This document shows positions 44,923-53,575 of a stretch of 56,179 nt of DNA, piece after piece. A model generated the notes under the pieces. It ran no database searches, had not been told where the DNA came from, and worked only from the letters and a program-made list of their open reading frames with translations. Each line of letters begins with the position of its first letter. Positions within the stretch are counted from its first letter, which is position 1. Location: positions 1-56,179 of the forward strand of contig CABRHR010000001.1 of the NCBI GenBank assembly GCA_902470835.1, in the 5' to 3' direction. This DNA is from an uncultured Collinsella sp. (GTDB lineage: Bacteria > Actinomycetota > Coriobacteriia > Coriobacteriales > Coriobacteriaceae). The translations under genes and the position numbers were made by a program.

Positions 44923-45375
44923 CTAGTCTTCGAGTCCGCTATTGATGAGCTCCGCAATCTCAACGGGATCGGTGCTCGCGCGCACCTTGTCACGGAAGCC
45001 GGCGTCCATCAGCATCACGGCAGCCTTGGAGAGCAAGCGCAGGTGCGTGGTTCCTGCCTCGCCGGCAGGCACGTACAGCGCGAGCGCAACATCGACGGGC
45101 ACACCATCGAAGCTCGGCCATTCAACGGGCTCGACCAGCTTAAGCACGGCAACGCCCGGCGTGTGGATAGCATCGCTTTTGGCATGTGGAACGGCAAAAC
45201 CGGCGACAAGCCCGGTCTCGGCCTCGTTCTCGCGAGCAATAAAGGCAGCCTCTACGGCAGATGCGTCATCGGCAAAGCCGAGCTCGATTGCCTGCTCGGA
45301 CAAATAATGCAGGGCGTCCTCGCGCGAGGCGGCGGTATACCCTATCGTCACTTGGTTGGCAGATACAAATCCCAT
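44923..45375 (-). CDS. PTS EIIA component, fructose/mannitol type
   Basis: This 150-residue EIIA-2 domain protein has the phosphorylatable His64 in GLVAGFAVPHAKSDAI; the sequence around LLSKAAVMLMD and the length fit the family. It passes phosphate from HPr to the EIIB domain of the permease, which is the first gene of this operon (49447-50919). It is the last gene, 11 bases after the transketolase C subunit. Separation of EIIA from EIIBC at the two ends of an operon is uncommon. Confidence 0.93.
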   Translation of the reverse strand: MGFVSANQVTIGYTAASREDALHYLSEQAIELGFADDASAVEAAFIARENEAETGLVAGFAVPHAKSDAIHTPGVAVLKLVEPVEWPSFDGVPVDVALALYVPAGEAGTTHLRLLSKAAVMLMDAGFRDKVRASTDPVEIAELINSGLED

Positions 45376-45386
45376 GGAAACCTTCC

Positions 45387-46325
45387 TTACAACACAGACC
45401 TGACCGCAGCTTCGATGCCGTCGGCGTCCAAACCGTACTTGTGCAGCAAATCGACCGCAGGGCCGGACTCGCCATACACATCGCGCACGCCGACGCGACG
45501 CATCGGCACCGGATACTGCTCCGCTAGCACCGAGGCAACGGCCTCGCCAAGACCGCCGACAATCGAATGCTCCTCGGCAGTGACCACGCGACCGGTCTTC
45601 TTGGCGCTGGCTACAACCAGGCGTTCGTCGAGCGGCTTGATCGTATGCATGTTGATGACCTCGGCATCGATGCCATCGGCAGCGAGCGCCTCGGCAGCCT
45701 CAAGCGCCTCGGCGACCATAAGGCCACAAGCGATGATGGTCACATCGGACCCCTCGCGCACGACCACGCCGCGACCAATCTTGAACTCATAGTCCTCGTG
45801 ATCGTTGATGACCGGTGTTGCCAGGCGGCCGAAGCGCATGTAAACCGGGCCCTCAAACTCATAGGCGGCGCGCACGCAAGCGCGAGCCTCGATGTCATCG
45901 GCGGGAACGATTACCGTCATACCCGGGATCGTGCGCATGAGCGCGATGTCCTCGCAGCACTGATGCGTGGCGCCGTCTTCACCGACCGAGATACCCGCAT
46001 GCGTGGCACCGATTTTGACGTTGAGGTGCGGATAGCCAATGGAATTACGCACTTGTTCGTACGCGCGACCGGCGGCAAACATCGCAAAGGTGCTCGCAAA
46101 GGCGACGTGGCCCGTGGTCGCGATGCCGGCGGCGAGCCCCATCAGGTTGCTCTCGGCAATGCCGGCGTCGTAGAAGCGCTCAGGGTGCGCAGCCTTAAAC
46201 TTACCGGTCTGCGTGGCGGCGGCCAGGTCGGCATCGAGAACCACAAAGTCATCGCGCTCATTGCCCAGCTCGACAAGTGCCTCGCCATAGCTAACGCGCG
46301 TGGCGACTTTCTTGACGTCTGCCAT
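45387..46325 (-). CDS. transketolase, C-terminal subunit
   Basis: This 312-residue protein corresponds to the pyrimidine-binding and C-terminal domains of transketolase. The catalytic Glu region is AGIAESNLMGLAAGIA, EDGATHQCCEDIALMR follows, and the C-terminal domain has DVTIIACGLMVAEAL. The ATG overlaps the stop of the N-terminal subunit by one base (TAATG), so the two are translated together. The pair transfers two-carbon ketol units between sugar phosphates with thiamine diphosphate. Confidence 0.94.
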   Translation of the reverse strand: MADVKKVATRVSYGEALVELGNERDDFVVLDADLAAATQTGKFKAAHPERFYDAGIAESNLMGLAAGIATTGHVAFASTFAMFAAGRAYEQVRNSIGYPHLNVKIGATHAGISVGEDGATHQCCEDIALMRTIPGMTVIVPADDIEARACVRAAYEFEGPVYMRFGRLATPVINDHEDYEFKIGRGVVVREGSDVTIIACGLMVAEALEAAEALAADGIDAEVINMHTIKPLDERLVVASAKKTGRVVTAEEHSIVGGLGEAVASVLAEQYPVPMRRVGVRDVYGESGPAVDLLHKYGLDADGIEAAVRSVL

Positions 46326-47155
46326 TAGAGCTCCTCCCCTGCCGCTGCGAGCTCGGCCATGGCCTGCTCAAACTGTTCATCGTTGGGTGCCTTGCCGTGC
46401 CAGCCCACCTGGTTTTCCATAAAGGAGACGCCCTTGCCCTTCACCGTCTCGGCGATAATGGCCACGGGCGAGTCGCTCACTTTGCGGGCCTCGGCAAAGG
46501 CGGCGGCAATCTGCGCCATGTCGTTACCGTCGGCGAGCTCGATCACATGCCACTTAAAGGCGCGGAACTTGTCAGCGAGCGGCATGGCCGAGTTAACTTC
46601 ATCGATCGTGCCGTCAATCTGCAAGCCGTTGTGGTCGACGACGGCAACAAGATTGTCGAGCGCATGGTTGCCGGCAAACATGGCCGCCTCCCACACCTGG
46701 CCCTCCTCGCACTCGCCGTCGCCCAGCAACGTGTAGACGCGGTAGCTGTCACCCCAGTGCTTTGCGGCGAGTGCCATTCCAACCGCGGCGGAGATGCCCT
46801 GACCGAGCGATCCGGTGGACATATCGATGCCAGGGGCGTCGTTCATGTTGGGATGGCCCTGCAGTCGGCTGCCAATATGACGCAGCGTCTCGAGCTCTTC
46901 GACGGGAAAATAGCCGCGATTTGCCAACACCGAATACAGGCCCGGCGCCGCGTGACCCTTGGAGAGCACAAAGCGATCGCGATCGGCCTTGTGAGGGTCG
47001 GCAGGATCGATATTCATTTCCTCAAAGTACAGATACGCCATGATGTCGGCAGCACCGAGCGATCCACCCGGGTGTCCCGACTTGGCCGCGTGAACCGCAG
47101 TCACGACACCCTTCCTGACCTCATTGGCGACCTTCGCCAGCTCCTGGTTGGTCAT
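46325..47155 (-). CDS. transketolase, N-terminal subunit
   Basis: This 276-residue thiamine-diphosphate-binding half has SGHPGGSLGAADIMAYLYF near the N-terminus, KGHAAPGLYSVLA, the ThDP/metal motif GDGECEEGQVWEAAMFAGNHALDN (GDG...N), and DGLQIDG-like HNGLQIDGTID. The start at 47155 has AGAGGA 8 nt upstream. The 63-base gap from the transaldolase gene has no terminator. Split transketolases occur in many anaerobes and often serve a dedicated sugar route. Confidence 0.94.
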   Translation of the reverse strand: MTNQELAKVANEVRKGVVTAVHAAKSGHPGGSLGAADIMAYLYFEEMNIDPADPHKADRDRFVLSKGHAAPGLYSVLANRGYFPVEELETLRHIGSRLQGHPNMNDAPGIDMSTGSLGQGISAAVGMALAAKHWGDSYRVYTLLGDGECEEGQVWEAAMFAGNHALDNLVAVVDHNGLQIDGTIDEVNSAMPLADKFRAFKWHVIELADGNDMAQIAAAFAEARKVSDSPVAIIAETVKGKGVSFMENQVGWHGKAPNDEQFEQAMAELAAAGEEL

Positions 47156-47218
47156 ACGAATTCCTCTCTTGAGAACAACCCCGGCACCGGATGACGCGAT
47201 GCCGGGGCAATCCACTCG

Positions 47219-47902
47219 TTAAGCCTGAGCGACGACCTTCTGCCAGTCAGCCTCAAAAGAGGCGAGGCCCTGGTCGGTCAGCGGATGATGCAGGCACTTC
47301 TTGAGAGCGGCCATGGGCACGGTCGCAATATCGGCACCGAGTAGCGCGGCCTGGGTCACGTGGTTGGGCGTACGAACCGAGGCGGTGATGATCTCGACGG
47401 TGTCGTCGACGTTCTTGCCCGTCCAGTCGTAGTTCTTAATGCAGGTCACGACGTTGTCGAGCTGCGAGATACCGTCCTCGGCGATGTCATCGAAACGGCC
47501 GACAAACGGGCTGATGTAGCGAGCACCGGCATTGGCGGCCATAAGGGCCTGCGTCGGCGAGAAGACGAGCGTCATGTTGACGCGCACGCCAGCATCGGCC
47601 AGCGCACGGCAGGCGGCAAGGCCGGCCTCGCACACGGGAAGCTTGACCACGATGTTGGGGGCGAGGGCGGCAAGGCGCTTGCCCTCCTCGATCATACCCT
47701 CGGCAGTGGTAGCGGTAGACTCGGCGGAAACGGGCAGGCCCTCGCAGAGCTCGGCAATCTTGAGCATATGCGGCTCAAAGTCGGCAAGCTTGCCGCCGGT
47801 CTTGGCGTACAGGGACGGGTTGGTGGTAACACCGGCCAGGCAGCCCCAGCTCTTGGCCTCGGCGATCTCGTCCAGATTGGCGGTATCGATAAAGAACTTC
47901 AT
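47219..47902 (-). CDS. transaldolase / fructose-6-phosphate aldolase family
   Basis: This 227-residue short transaldolase of the TalC/FSA type has MKFFIDTANLDEI, GVTTNPSL, the Schiff-base lysine in NIVVKLPV (Lys87), FSPTQALMAANAGARYISPF and VGRFDD. It either transfers dihydroxyacetone units between sugar phosphates or cleaves a ketose phosphate; sequence alone does not settle which. The start at 47902 has AAGGAG 9 nt upstream. Its place between the GatZ-like and transketolase genes fits a non-oxidative pentose phosphate role. Confidence 0.92.
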   Translation of the reverse strand: MKFFIDTANLDEIAEAKSWGCLAGVTTNPSLYAKTGGKLADFEPHMLKIAELCEGLPVSAESTATTAEGMIEEGKRLAALAPNIVVKLPVCEAGLAACRALADAGVRVNMTLVFSPTQALMAANAGARYISPFVGRFDDIAEDGISQLDNVVTCIKNYDWTGKNVDDTVEIITASVRTPNHVTQAALLGADIATVPMAALKKCLHHPLTDQGLASFEADWQKVVAQA

Positions 47903-47939
47903 GGTGCAAACTCCTTCGAAGGAATCCAAAACTCAAAAA

Positions 47940-47970
47940 ATAGGACAAAGGGGATGTCCCTTTGTCCTAT
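47940..47970. repeat. short palindromic repeat, GGGGATGTCC-loop copy, inside the sugar operon
   Basis: ATAGGACAAAG and CTTTGTCCTAT form 11-bp perfect arms around GGGATGTCC. It lies between the GatZ-like and transaldolase genes. Confidence 0.75.
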
Positions 47971-47972
47971 GT

Positions 47973-48008
47973 GCCGGGCCTGCGGCTGGGACATGCCCCA
48001 GGCCCGGC
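47973..48008 (-). terminator. hairpin after the GatZ-like gene
   Basis: GCCGGGCCTG pairs perfectly with CAGGCCCGGC around 16 bases. There is no T run, so it may slow transcription or stabilise the upstream mRNA rather than stop it. Confidence 0.5.
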
Positions 48009-48027
48009 GTCGCGTAGGAAAAGCTAC

Positions 48028-49302
48028 TTACTCGGCAAGAGCGGCCTCGATGCGGGTCGTGACGCCCTTGAGGTTAAGACCGACGACGTACTGCTTGATC
48101 GGGCGCTTGATGTGCTCGATGACAAAGCGCTTGCCGTCGATGTCCTGAGCGGCGAGGTTGCGGTAGAGCTTCTCGACCTGCTCCTTGACCTCGGGATCGT
48201 TGAACGCATAGTGACCGGAGACATCCAGGATCTTCAGGCTGAGCTCATCGTCGGCAAGAATGTCGTCGACCTGCAGGTTGACGTCGTCGCCAGTCATCCA
48301 CTTGCGCCAGCGCTCGGTCTTGATAGCCTTGACCAGCAGGGTGTGATACAGGTCGGAGGGGTCATCGCACAGACCGTTGTCGACCAGGATCTGCTCGGTG
48401 GCGCAGAGCTTGAGGTAGGCGCGGGTCTCCTCGGTGCCATACTGCGGAGCAACGTTGGAGGCGGTCACGTGTGCCGGGATGTGCTCGAGCAGCGTCGCGT
48501 CGTCCAGATAGTCGGCGTTGTGCTCCTTCAGGCCCACGCCGTAGCGCTTAGCCATGTCGGCGAGCTCGCGGGCATTCTTGAAGTTGTAATGGCCGACCTG
48601 CTCGGTCCAACGGGTGAGCGTACCGGTCTGGCCGACGATAAAGGTGGGCATGGGGCAGCCGCGCTTCTCGAGCTCGGGCTGCAGCTGAGAAATGAACTCC
48701 TCGTACTTATCGGTAGAGGTCAAGCCGCCATTGGTCTCCTCGGTACCGACCTCATAGGCAACCTCGGGCAGGTTATGCTCGCGACGGTACTGCTCAAGGT
48801 AGTCGATAAGATCGATCGTGCGGCGAAGCACCACGTCGAGCGGAATAACCTTGCCGATCTGATAGGGGTCCTTGGTGGGGTCGACCATCAGCAGGTCAAA
48901 GCCCGCCTCCATGTCGGCGACGAAGGACTTGCGGGCGAGCTCCATGGCCTCGTCCTCGGGCAGGTGGGCGTTACGCTCCTCGTCGCGCTGCCACGGACCG
49001 CCGTGATCGCGGCACAGGTAGTACGGACCGGTGTAACCCACCTCGTCGGCAACCTTCTTGATGTCGGCGGCAAAGCGCGTCTGGTCCCAACCGTTGACGT
49101 AGCCGGCGCCCATCTCGTCCATATCGACCTGGTTGCGGCTGGCGATAAACATGGGCGGGAAATCCTCGTCCTTGGCAAGCTCGAACACGGCCTGAATCAG
49201 GTTGGGGCTCATGGGGCCAATGCCGACCATGGTTGCGTGATCGCCGCTATCCTGCAGCTTGAGCATGCCCTGAACGGCCTGACGGATGGTGAGGTTGGAC
49301 AT
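48028..49302 (-). CDS. GatZ/KbaZ-family protein (tagatose-bisphosphate aldolase partner or sugar-phosphate epimerase)
   Basis: This 424-residue member of the family once called tagatose-6-phosphate kinase (PF08013) has MVGIGPMSPNLIQAVFELA, FIASRNQVDMDEMGAGYVNG, RDHGGPWQRDEE, LLMVDPTKDP, YEVGTEETNGG and IVGQTGTLT. In E. coli, GatZ and KbaZ stabilise the catalytic aldolases GatY and KbaY. No class II aldolase partner is present here. Some relatives act alone as hexulose or hexulose-phosphate 4-epimerases, which would fit a route to fructose-6-phosphate. The His, Asp and Glu residues in the listed motifs are candidate metal ligands. Confidence 0.88.
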   Translation of the reverse strand: MSNLTIRQAVQGMLKLQDSGDHATMVGIGPMSPNLIQAVFELAKDEDFPPMFIASRNQVDMDEMGAGYVNGWDQTRFAADIKKVADEVGYTGPYYLCRDHGGPWQRDEERNAHLPEDEAMELARKSFVADMEAGFDLLMVDPTKDPYQIGKVIPLDVVLRRTIDLIDYLEQYRREHNLPEVAYEVGTEETNGGLTSTDKYEEFISQLQPELEKRGCPMPTFIVGQTGTLTRWTEQVGHYNFKNARELADMAKRYGVGLKEHNADYLDDATLLEHIPAHVTASNVAPQYGTEETRAYLKLCATEQILVDNGLCDDPSDLYHTLLVKAIKTERWRKWMTGDDVNLQVDDILADDELSLKILDVSGHYAFNDPEVKEQVEKLYRNLAAQDIDGKRFVIEHIKRPIKQYVVGLNLKGVTTRIEAALAE

Positions 49303-49394
49303 TTTGTTCTCCTTCTCCAGAGGATTTTTGACAAAAGTTCCCTGGGACCCAGATGTGGGCCCTATCAGTACGGATGGATTTTGTTGTGTAGGGG

Positions 49395-49432
49395 CGGTTG
49401 TGCGGAGTCAAATCCATCCCTCCGCACAACCG
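49395..49432 (-). promoter_or_regulatory. hairpin between the PTS permease and GatZ-like genes
   Basis: CGGTTGTGCGGA (49395-49406) pairs perfectly with TCCGCACAACCG (49421-49432), loop 14 bases. It lies 15 bases after the permease stop without a T run. A partial terminator or mRNA processing and stability element is likely, letting the permease be expressed at a different level from the enzymes. Confidence 0.6.
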
Positions 49433-49446
49433 GAGTCCTTAAAGGT

Positions 49447-50919
49447 TTACTTGGCCTGCTTATCGAGCGTGGGCTTCATGGCAATCAGGATTGCAGCGGC
49501 GACCACGGCGCCAATCACGATGTCCAGGCAGAACAGCGCGACGTTGTTGGTGGCAAGGGCGACGATAAAGCCACCGTGCGGGACGTAGCAGTCGATGCCC
49601 TGGAAGGCGGCAAGTGCCGCACCCACGGCAGAGCCGATGCAAATGCCGGGCAGGGTGTGACCGAGGTCCTTGACCGCGAAGGGGATAGCGCCCTCGGTAA
49701 TACCGATGCAGCCCATGAACAGCGCGGAGATGCCCATCTGGCGGTCAGCGTCATCGAACTTGTTCTTGGCGATGAGCGCAGCGAGGCCACAGGCGATCGG
49801 GGGAACGGCGACGGCGACGCGGAACATACCGTTAGGACCGTAGATACCGGAGGCCATGATGGCCATGGTGAAGGTCGAGGCGGTCTTGTTGATGGGGCCA
49901 CCCATATCGAAGGCGGTCATAACGCCAATGACCAGACCCAGGACAACTGCGGAACCGCCCTGCAGGCTGCCGAGCACGCCGGTGAGCCAGTCCATCACAA
50001 AGCCAAGCGGCGTGGCCAGGATGTAGATATAGGCCATGCCCAGGACAAGCGAGGTCAGAATCGGGATGATCAGGATGGGCATGATGGTCTGGATGGTGTT
50101 GTTGACCTTCCAGGTCTTCATCCAGCGGACAAAGTAGCCGCAGATGACCGCCATGATCATGGCGCCCAAGAAGCCGGTCGAAACGCTGTTGCCGTTAGGG
50201 GTAACGACTGCGTTGTTGACCAGGTAGCCCAGGACAAAACCGGGGGCGAGCGCGGGCTTGCCGGCCATCGAGTAGGAGATGTATGCCGCAAGCACCGGGA
50301 TCATCATGGAGATGCCGGCCATGCCGATGGTGTTAAGGCTCACCATCAGCGGGTTCGTAACCTCCATGCCGTTGGCGCCGGCGGTACCGGATGCCAGCGA
50401 GAAGGCAAGAAACACGCCGCCGATAACGACGATGGGGATAAAATAGGAAACGCCGGTATTGAATGCATTGAGCAGCGTCTTGCCAGGATCGGCAAAGATA
50501 GACTGCTTGGACGCCGGTGTCGGGGCCTGCGGGGCAGCGGAGACGGCCTTCTTCTCTGCCTTGGCCTCGGCCTTGGGCGCGTCAACGGCGCCACCCGTCG
50601 CCTTGATGATCTCAATGGCCTGGTCGATGATCTTTACCGGATCGGCGATTACATCCGAGGTGCCGACCTTCAGGAACTTGCCCTCGGCCATCTTCTGCTC
50701 AAAACGGTCCTCGTTCTCGACACCCACGTCGACGGACTCCAGGACCAGGTCGGCGGAGTCCACGTCTTCCTGCGTGAGCTCATTCTCGATACCCAGGCCA
50801 CCCTGAGCCTCGACCTTGCACTCGATGCCACGGGCGGCGCATTCATCCTGAATCGCCTTCTGGGCCATATACGTGTGGGCGATACCCACAGTACAGGCGG
50901 CAACGCCTACGATCTTCAT
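49447..50919 (-). CDS. PTS fructose-type permease EIIBC
   Basis: This 490-residue protein starts with an EIIB domain (1-100) carrying phospho-Cys9 in VGVAACTVGIAHTYMA. An Ala/Pro/Lys linker follows (~110-140), then an EIIC domain of about nine membrane segments with PTPASKQ..., FDMGGPINKTAS, GITEGAIPFAVKD and PHGGF. It imports and phosphorylates a sugar, most often fructose or another ketose. The start at 50919 has AGGGAAGC upstream. It is the first gene of the six-gene sugar operon; EIIA is the last. Confidence 0.94.
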   Translation of the reverse strand: MKIVGVAACTVGIAHTYMAQKAIQDECAARGIECKVEAQGGLGIENELTQEDVDSADLVLESVDVGVENEDRFEQKMAEGKFLKVGTSDVIADPVKIIDQAIEIIKATGGAVDAPKAEAKAEKKAVSAAPQAPTPASKQSIFADPGKTLLNAFNTGVSYFIPIVVIGGVFLAFSLASGTAGANGMEVTNPLMVSLNTIGMAGISMMIPVLAAYISYSMAGKPALAPGFVLGYLVNNAVVTPNGNSVSTGFLGAMIMAVICGYFVRWMKTWKVNNTIQTIMPILIIPILTSLVLGMAYIYILATPLGFVMDWLTGVLGSLQGGSAVVLGLVIGVMTAFDMGGPINKTASTFTMAIMASGIYGPNGMFRVAVAVPPIACGLAALIAKNKFDDADRQMGISALFMGCIGITEGAIPFAVKDLGHTLPGICIGSAVGAALAAFQGIDCYVPHGGFIVALATNNVALFCLDIVIGAVVAAAILIAMKPTLDKQAK

Positions 50920-51334
50920 TGCTTCCCTCTTTTCATAGAGTTGCGTGCGCAAGACACCGTTTGCGGAGGCCTCCGGAGCATCCCCTGCCGTTTGGACTTG
51001 CTGTCTTTTCGACAAGAACAATATAGGTGCTCGTTTTTCTTAATGCCAGCTTATTTCGGTAAACGCGCAGGTCAGAGCGTTGGTTATGCGATTTAGTTAT
51101 GCGTTTAACCAAAAATGAATCCTGCGATTTTGCCCTCGATTTCAAAAGTCAAGAAGTATTTGATTTTCTCGGTAGACGGCAGATGCGCATGCCGGTCACA
51201 AATTTCGACCCCACCCGTATGCCGCATTTGTTGCATACTCATATGAAAGGAAAAAGCCGCTCACCGAAGCGTATCCTTCACCAAGACTCAAAGTCATCAT
51301 GTTGGAAAATGCTCATCTGTCGGAAGGAGTCGCT
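50920..51334. promoter_or_regulatory. divergent control region of the sugar operon and its LacI regulator
   Basis: This 415-base gap has no convincing gene. A TATATT on the minus strand (51020-51025) is a possible -10 for the permease gene. GTTATGCGATTTA (51083-51095) and GTTATGCGTTTA (51096-51107) are tandem near-repeats. The second extends to the CG-centred dyad GTTATGCGTTTAAC, and GGTAAACGC at 51057-51065 is a similar half-site. These are good candidates for LacI-type operators. Confidence 0.55.
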
Positions 51335-52345
51335 GTGGCAAAACAGCGCGTTACGATCGCAGACGTCGCTCGAGAGGCGGGAACCTCGACGGCAAGCGTC
51401 TCGTATTACCTCAACGACAAACGAGAAAAGCTTAGCGAGAAGACGCAGAACAAAATCGCGCGCGTCATTAAGGAACTCGGATACGTTCCCAACGCCCAAG
51501 CGCAGACGCTCACCGGCAAGCAAACCCACGTCATTGCCATCATCATTTTGGATAACACCAACAAATGGGCGGGGCTCGTTCTCAATGGCATGGAGCAGGT
51601 CATGCTCCCCGCGGGCTACCAGACGGTCGTTTGCACGAGCAACTTTAACCCCGAGACCGAGCTCATGTACGTCGACAAGATGCTCTCGCTGGGCGTCGAT
51701 GGCTTTATCATCCAGCCCACGGCAAACTTCAAAGCCGTGCATGACCGCATTAGACGCGCCGGCAAGCCGGTCGTCTTTTTCGATGCGGCCATCTATAGCC
51801 CAGGTACCAGCTGGATCAAAACCAACCTTTACGACGGCGTGTACAACGCCACACAGGCACTCCTCGACGCCGGCTACGAAGATTTCTTTTCCATTGCCGC
51901 CAACATGACCGAAATGCGCACCCGCATGGAGCGTTTTCAGGGGTATGCCGAGGCGCTGGCAGCGAACGGGCAGCTCTACAAAGCGATTCCCATCGATCAC
52001 AACAAGCCGTCAATCAACGAGCTCACCGAATACTTTAAATTCAAGTTCAATCCCGCCAAGCGAACCCTTATCTTCGTGCAAAATCAGTGGGCACTTCCCC
52101 GTGTCTACAAGGCCCTCCAGCCAATGGCCCATCTGCTTCCGCAGCAAATCGGCCTTTTGGGACTCAACTGCGAAGACTGGACTAATCTCACCACACCGAC
52201 CGTCTCCACCATCATCGAGCCCGTCGACCAAGAAGGTCGCGAAGCAGCCGAGATGCTGCTCGCCCTACTTGACGGAAGCAGCGAACCCGGCGAGCAGCGC
52301 ATTCTCGAGTGCAAGCTCAACTGGCTCGACTCCACCTCGATCTAG
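51335..52345 (+). CDS. LacI-family regulator of the adjacent sugar operon
   Basis: This 336-residue protein has the DNA-binding domain VTIADVAREAGTSTASVSYY and hinge VPNAQAQTLTGK, then a sugar-binding domain (~60-330; GFIIQPTANF, FDAAIYSPGTSWIKTN, LGLNCEDWTN). The start is GTG at 51335, chosen for AAGGAG 6 nt upstream; an in-frame ATG at 51299 is less supported. It is divergent from the PTS-GatZ-transaldolase-transketolase operon, so repression lifted by a sugar phosphate is the likely scheme. Confidence 0.92.
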   Translation: MAKQRVTIADVAREAGTSTASVSYYLNDKREKLSEKTQNKIARVIKELGYVPNAQAQTLTGKQTHVIAIIILDNTNKWAGLVLNGMEQVMLPAGYQTVVCTSNFNPETELMYVDKMLSLGVDGFIIQPTANFKAVHDRIRRAGKPVVFFDAAIYSPGTSWIKTNLYDGVYNATQALLDAGYEDFFSIAANMTEMRTRMERFQGYAEALAANGQLYKAIPIDHNKPSINELTEYFKFKFNPAKRTLIFVQNQWALPRVYKALQPMAHLLPQQIGLLGLNCEDWTNLTTPTVSTIIEPVDQEGREAAEMLLALLDGSSEPGEQRILECKLNWLDSTSI

Positions 52346-52464
52346 ACCGCGGGACAAATGAATCAGTAGCGTTTGTCTCAAATCTTAAGTATTTGTTCGA
52401 CAGAACGGCCCTTGCCGGCTCCTGCTAGACTGGTAGATTCCCAACCGTCCATCCAGGAGCCTCA

Positions 52465-53448
52465 ATGTCGCGCAAGCCCGCCTACAAGCAAATACTTTCC
52501 ATCGGCACCACCGTGGTGCTAGGGTTTGCGCTGTTTACGGGATCGCTTGACGGGGCGCCCAAGCTGCTGTCGCCGCAAAGCGATGAGCAAGCGGCGGCTC
52601 TGGCCGAAAAACAAAACGAGAGCCCCAGCCGCACCGACGACGAGGCAGACCTGGTTGCCCGGCTCGAATCGGGAACGGCGAGCTCCCCGGACCCTCAAAA
52701 CGGCCAGGACTCTGGCGATGGCTCCGATTCCGCCGCAACCGACACCGATGACGACGTTTCCGCGGACAGTGCCGCCACCCCCATCGACGAGGTCGAAAAC
52801 CCCGACCTCAACCGCGCCCGCGGTGTTTATCTCAGCAGCATTCCCGACTACGCCGGCAACCCCTACGTTGCCCTTCGCGCCGACAGCACGCACCCGCTCG
52901 GCACGCCGTCATTCACACTCGATGAATACGATCGCGCCACCGAAGAGGGCTGCTTTAAGAAATTCTCCAAGCTCGACAGCCTGGGTCGCACTCGCAAGGC
53001 GCTCGCCTGTGTAGGCCCCGAGTCGCTCGGACAGGGAAAGCGCGGCGATATCTCGCGCATCCATCCTGCCGGTTGGCACCAGCAGCGCTACGACTTTATT
53101 CCGGGCCAGAGCCTCTACAACCGCTGCCACCTTATCGCCTGGTCGCTCTGCGGCGAAAACGCCAACCGCAAGAATCTCCTCACCGGCACGCGCTATCTCA
53201 ACGAGACGGGCATGCTGCCGTTTGAAGAGCAGATTCTCAACTATATTCGCGATACGGGCAACCATGTGCTCTACCGCGTCACGCCTATGTATAACGAAGA
53301 GGAACTTGTCTGCCGTGGCATGCGCCTTGAGGCGCAATCGGTCGAGGACCACGGCAAGACCCTCTGCTTCCACGTATATTGCTACAACCTGCAGCCGCAC
53401 GTGCAGATCGACTACACCACCGGCCGCAATCAGGCCTCGGGAGACTAG
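52465..53448 (+). CDS. secreted or membrane-anchored DNA/RNA non-specific endonuclease (EndA-like)
   Basis: This 327-residue protein has an N-terminal hydrophobic segment (~9-28, ILSIGTTVVLGFALFTGSL) as signal or anchor. An acidic Ser/Asp-rich linker follows (~40-115; SGDGSDSAATDTDDD), then a beta-beta-alpha metal nuclease domain. The active-site motif is NRCHLIAW (His about residue 222), the counterpart of DRGH, followed by GENANRKNLLTGTRYLN with the metal-binding Asn. Streptococcal EndA-type enzymes degrade extracellular DNA for nutrition, uptake or escape from traps. The start has AGGAG 7 nt upstream. It is monocistronic. Confidence 0.92.
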   Translation: MSRKPAYKQILSIGTTVVLGFALFTGSLDGAPKLLSPQSDEQAAALAEKQNESPSRTDDEADLVARLESGTASSPDPQNGQDSGDGSDSAATDTDDDVSADSAATPIDEVENPDLNRARGVYLSSIPDYAGNPYVALRADSTHPLGTPSFTLDEYDRATEEGCFKKFSKLDSLGRTRKALACVGPESLGQGKRGDISRIHPAGWHQQRYDFIPGQSLYNRCHLIAWSLCGENANRKNLLTGTRYLNETGMLPFEEQILNYIRDTGNHVLYRVTPMYNEEELVCRGMRLEAQSVEDHGKTLCFHVYCYNLQPHVQIDYTTGRNQASGD

Positions 53449-53507
53449 GACCGACCAAGCTGCCCCAAAGCCTAAATGATCCGTTTTCCTCCGTCCCCAA
53501 GGAATCA

Positions 53508-53544
53508 AAAAGAGCCGCCCCGGTTACCCAGGGCGGCCCTTTCG
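53508..53544 (+). terminator. terminator after the nuclease gene
   Basis: AAAGAGCCGCCC pairs with GGGCGGCCCTTT (one mismatch) around CGGTTACCCA and is followed by CGTC. It faces the convergent EF-G-like gene, whose transcript would see T residues on the other strand. Confidence 0.7.
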
Positions 53545-53575
53545 TCAGCACCTACATTGCAGACAAAATCACGCG

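Noticed and set aside
47962..51096. 1,044-codon open frame opposite the GatZ-like and PTS genes
   Set aside because: It is an antisense shadow; the opposite strand carries complete, recognisable enzymes and ribosome-binding sites.
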